NCBI GenBank assembly: GCA_005884465.1
Contig: VAZH01000388.1
Span: 1-9,172 of the forward strand
Direction: 5' to 3'
Length of the DNA: 9,172 nucleotides
Source: Alphaproteobacteria bacterium
GTDB lineage: Bacteria > Pseudomonadota > Alphaproteobacteria > Rhizobiales > Xanthobacteraceae
The notes under the pieces were generated by a model. It ran no database searches. It saw nothing but the letters and a program-made list of their open reading frames with translations, and was not told the DNA's origin. Positions 6,987-9,172 of the stretch are shown here, piece by piece (position 1 is the stretch's first letter; every line of letters begins with the position of its first letter). Both the position numbers and the translations under genes were made by a program.

Positions 6987-7075
6987 CGAACACCGCCCGC
7001 ATTCCAACAACGCCTCAACAGCATTACACGCGGCGTGATGAATGCCGCATTAACTATTGTATTTCCTCACAAATC

Positions 7076-7876
7076 TCACTTTTTATCGGCTGCGGAAGCA
7101 TCCTTGGGCGCGCTCGCCGGAACCAGATGCACTACGCGGTAGCGATTGTCACGCAGATAGCGCAGGAACGCCGGCAGCATGGCGGCGGTCTGGGCCTTGG
7201 GATCGTGCAGCAAGATAATGCCTTTCCTGGCAGCTTTGAGCTTCTCAATGAGTAGCTTCAACTGTTGTTCCGGTTTCATCGGATTCCAGTCGCTGGCCCA
7301 GAGGTCGGCGCCGAACACGGCGATGCCGCGCTTCTGCAGGTTGTCCAGGGTCGCCTGCGTCATCTCGAAATAGGGATAGCGGAAGAACGGCGTCGACGGG
7401 GTCGTGGTGGACACCCCGTGAAGCGCGTTTTCGACGGCTGCAATGCCTTTGTCGATCTCGGCTCCGGCCAGCTCCGGCTTGGTGTATTTCAGATTGCGGT
7501 GCGACCAGGTGTGATGGGCGACGGTGTGGCCTTCGGCGGCCATCCGCTTGACCAGATCAGGATGTTCGGATGCCGACTTGCCGATCAGGAAGAAGGTGGC
7601 GCGCACGCATTCATGGGCCAGCGCCGCCAGCACCTTTGCATCGGTCGGCGGCCATGGACCGTCGTCGAAGGTCAGCACGACCTCGTGGTCCTCCAGCGGC
7701 AGGGTTTGCGGAAAACTTTTCCGGCCGACCCGCGGAAAGGTGGCCGCATCGACCGTGAGAACGCGCGAGGTGCCGAGCGCATCCTTGCGCTGACATTCGG
7801 CGGCGGTCGCCGCTGATATCCACGCCTGCGAAACCAGCACGGCCGCGGTCAGCGCCATCATCAACTTTAGAGGCAT
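7076..7876 (-). CDS. secreted polysaccharide deacetylase (CE4/NodB domain)
   Basis: A 266-aa exported protein from the chosen ATG, with a signal peptide MPLKLMMALTAAVLVSQAWI followed by a cut near ATA|AEC. All CE4 motifs are present: TFDDGP (69-74, metal Asp72), HTWSH (metal His122 and His126), R166-Y-P-Y, DLWASDW (191-197) and ILLHD with His224. It should be an active metal-dependent deacetylase of a peptidoglycan, chitin-like or exopolysaccharide substrate in the periplasm or outside. A TTG start at 7936, preceded by GGGAGAA, would add 20 hydrophilic residues before the signal peptide; I prefer ATG 7876 because it gives a normal signal, though its ribosome site is poor. The gene lies upstream of, and on the same strand as, the related deacetylase ending at 5617. 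They share the DALGTSR...VD opening and are probably tandem duplicates. Confidence 0.9.
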   Translation of the reverse strand: MPLKLMMALTAAVLVSQAWISAATAAECQRKDALGTSRVLTVDAATFPRVGRKSFPQTLPLEDHEVVLTFDDGPWPPTDAKVLAALAHECVRATFFLIGKSASEHPDLVKRMAAEGHTVAHHTWSHRNLKYTKPELAGAEIDKGIAAVENALHGVSTTTPSTPFFRYPYFEMTQATLDNLQKRGIAVFGADLWASDWNPMKPEQQLKLLIEKLKAARKGIILLHDPKAQTAAMLPAFLRYLRDNRYRVVHLVPASAPKDASAADKK

Positions 7877-7977
7877 TGGCGCGGCTGCATCTTTGTCTTG
7901 CGCAGGGTGTTGCCCATTGGGTAATGCGTGCGACAACAGACGAGTTCTCCCATTCTGTCAAACCGGCGAGGCGCAAC
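7877..7977. promoter_or_regulatory. divergent spacer between deacetylase and magnesium transporter genes
   Basis: About 100 bp separate the two divergent starts, so both promoters, or at least parts of them, must lie here or inside the 5' ends. I see only a weak plus-strand candidate: TTGCGC at 7898-7903 with TAATGC at 7922-7927 (18-bp spacing). If the deacetylase uses the TTG at 7936, the spacer shrinks to about 41 bp. No magnesium-sensing leader could be recognised. Confidence 0.3.
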
Positions 7978-9172
7978 ATGGCCGACGATGTGGACGTTGC
8001 GCAACCGGCCGATGCGGGGGCGCTCGACCGTCACCCGATGCGGGATGATGAGGGCCGGATTCGTCAGGAATTTGTCGAACGGATCACCCGTGCCATCCAT
8101 GCCGCCGATACCGTGTTCCTGCGCGAAACCGTGGCCGAACTGCACGAGGCCGATCTCGGCGATTTGATCGGCGCGCTCGAGCCGGACGACCGCGTCCAGC
8201 TGGTCGAATTGACCGGCTCGGATTTCGACTTTGCGGCACTGAACGAAGTCGACGAGAGCGTCCGCGAGGAGATCCTCGAGGAGCTGGCGCCGGAGGAGGT
8301 CGCCGAAGGCGTCCGCGAGCTGGAATCCGACGACGCGATCGAGATCCTTGAAGCGCTCGACGCGGAGGACCGCGACGAAGTTCTGGACAAGCTGCCGCCG
8401 TCGGAGCGCGACGCGCTCGAGCGCAGCCTGCTGTATCCGGAGAATTCCGCAGGTCGGCGGATGCAGACCGAGTATATCGCGGTGCCGCCGGACTGGACCG
8501 TCGGGCAGGCGATCGACTACATGCGTGAAACGTCCGATCTGCCGGACCGGTTCTACGAAATCTACGCGGTCGACAGCGAAAAGCATTGGCAGGGCGCGGT
8601 GCCGCTCGACGTGCTGTTGCGGTCGCGGCGCATGGTGCCGCTCAAGGACCTCGTCGACGAAGACCGCCGCCGCGTCTCGGTGCTGGACGACCAGGAAGAA
8701 GTCGCCCGGATGTTCGGCAAGTACAACCTGGTCGCAGCCCCCGTGGTCGATACCGACAACCGGCTGGTCGGCGTCATCACCATCGACGACGTCGTCGACG
8801 TGATCGAGGAAGAGGCGGACGAGGATTTGAGGGCGCTGGGCGGCGTCACCAGCGACGAAGAACTGTCCGACAATGTCTGGACCATTGCGCGCGGCCGCTT
8901 CAACTGGCTGCTGGTCAACCTCGCCACCGCCTTCCTTGCATCCTCCGTGCTCGGCCTTTTCGAAGGCCAGCTTGAAAAAATGGTGGCACTCGCCGTGCTG
9001 GCGCCGATCGTGGCGAGCCAGGGCGGCAATGCCGCCACGCAAACCATGACGGTGGCGGTGCGGGCGCTGGCGACCCGCGAACTCTCTTCCAACAACGCGT
9101 TTCGCGTTGTCATGCGCGAGGGGCTGGTCGGCCTCGTCAACGGGCTCGCCTTTGCCGTCATCACCGGCGTCG
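7978..9172 (+). CDS. mgtE: MgtE family magnesium transporter, 3' end outside window
   Basis: Inner-membrane Mg2+ channel/transporter; 398 codons are present and the gene runs off the window. Residues about 30-155 are the acidic superhelical MgtE N domain (repeated helices such as ELHEADLGDLIGALEPDD and EEILEELAPEEVAEGV). Two CBS domains follow at about 163-225 and 226-282, from ENSAGRRMQTEYIAVPPDWTVG to the NRLVGVITIDDVVDVIEEE segment; in known MgtE structures these bind Mg2+ and close the pore. A linking helix leads to the membrane domain from about 308, with the family signature APIVASQGGNAATQT (342-356). The start at 7978 follows GGCGAGG with a 6-base gap. Known full-length MgtE proteins are about 450-480 aa, so perhaps the last 60-80 residues, including late pore helices, are missing. 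The gene symbol follows the family name. Confidence 0.93.
   Translation, partial: MADDVDVAQPADAGALDRHPMRDDEGRIRQEFVERITRAIHAADTVFLRETVAELHEADLGDLIGALEPDDRVQLVELTGSDFDFAALNEVDESVREEILEELAPEEVAEGVRELESDDAIEILEALDAEDRDEVLDKLPPSERDALERSLLYPENSAGRRMQTEYIAVPPDWTVGQAIDYMRETSDLPDRFYEIYAVDSEKHWQGAVPLDVLLRSRRMVPLKDLVDEDRRRVSVLDDQEEVARMFGKYNLVAAPVVDTDNRLVGVITIDDVVDVIEEEADEDLRALGGVTSDEELSDNVWTIARGRFNWLLVNLATAFLASSVLGLFEGQLEKMVALAVLAPIVASQGGNAATQTMTVAVRALATRELSSNNAFRVVMREGLVGLVNGLAFAVITGV

Noticed and set aside
7030..7048. GCGGC-N9-GCCGC inverted repeat between the two deacetylase genes
   Set aside because: The stem is only five base pairs with a nine-base loop and no T run follows; too weak to call a terminator.
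7867..9042. Long minus-strand open frame (391 codons) opposite the magnesium transporter gene
   Set aside because: The plus-strand frame is an unmistakable MgtE with N, CBS and membrane domains, so the antisense frame is a shadow.

Overview
This window looks like chromosomal DNA of a GC-rich alphaproteobacterium, most likely Bradyrhizobium or a close relative (Nitrobacteraceae). That reading is an inference from strong third-position G/C bias, the protein families present, and the style of the paired secreted polysaccharide deacetylases next to an MgtE gene. No rRNA, tRNA, CRISPR array or intact insertion sequence was seen.

Left half (about 337-4560): a LysR-type regulator on the minus strand is transcribed away from a five-gene plus-strand cluster. 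The cluster order is pirin-type bicupin, DoxX-type membrane protein, short-chain dehydrogenase/reductase (SDR), SnoaL-like (NTF2-fold) protein, and a small single-domain cupin. All five share one strand with gaps of 36-76 bp, and four of them have good Shine-Dalgarno sequences, so they probably form one operon. The 94-bp divergent spacer is AT-rich and holds a short dyad and a pair of direct repeats 32 bp apart, which are plausible regulator sites. The families suggest handling of a quinone, phenolic or other electrophilic/aromatic compound, with the LysR protein as probable sensor. The substrate cannot be read from sequence. The SDR is odd because its catalytic tyrosine position is serine.

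Middle (4561-5228): about 670 bp with no convincing gene, but with several short perfect inverted repeats. Composition appears to change here from the moderately GC-rich cluster to very GC-rich genes to the right, so this may be the edge of an accessory segment.

Right half (5229-9172): a small predicted membrane protein of unknown function (plus strand) converges on two tandem minus-strand genes for secreted CE4/NodB-type polysaccharide deacetylases. The first deacetylase appears frameshifted near its C-terminus at a short CG-repeat tract. Without the shift it would stop 13 bp from the end of the convergent small gene; as written, its frame runs antisense through that gene. Divergent from the second deacetylase is a magnesium transporter of the MgtE family, cut by the window end after 398 codons.

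Stretches 1-336 and 4561-5228 contain no gene I can support.
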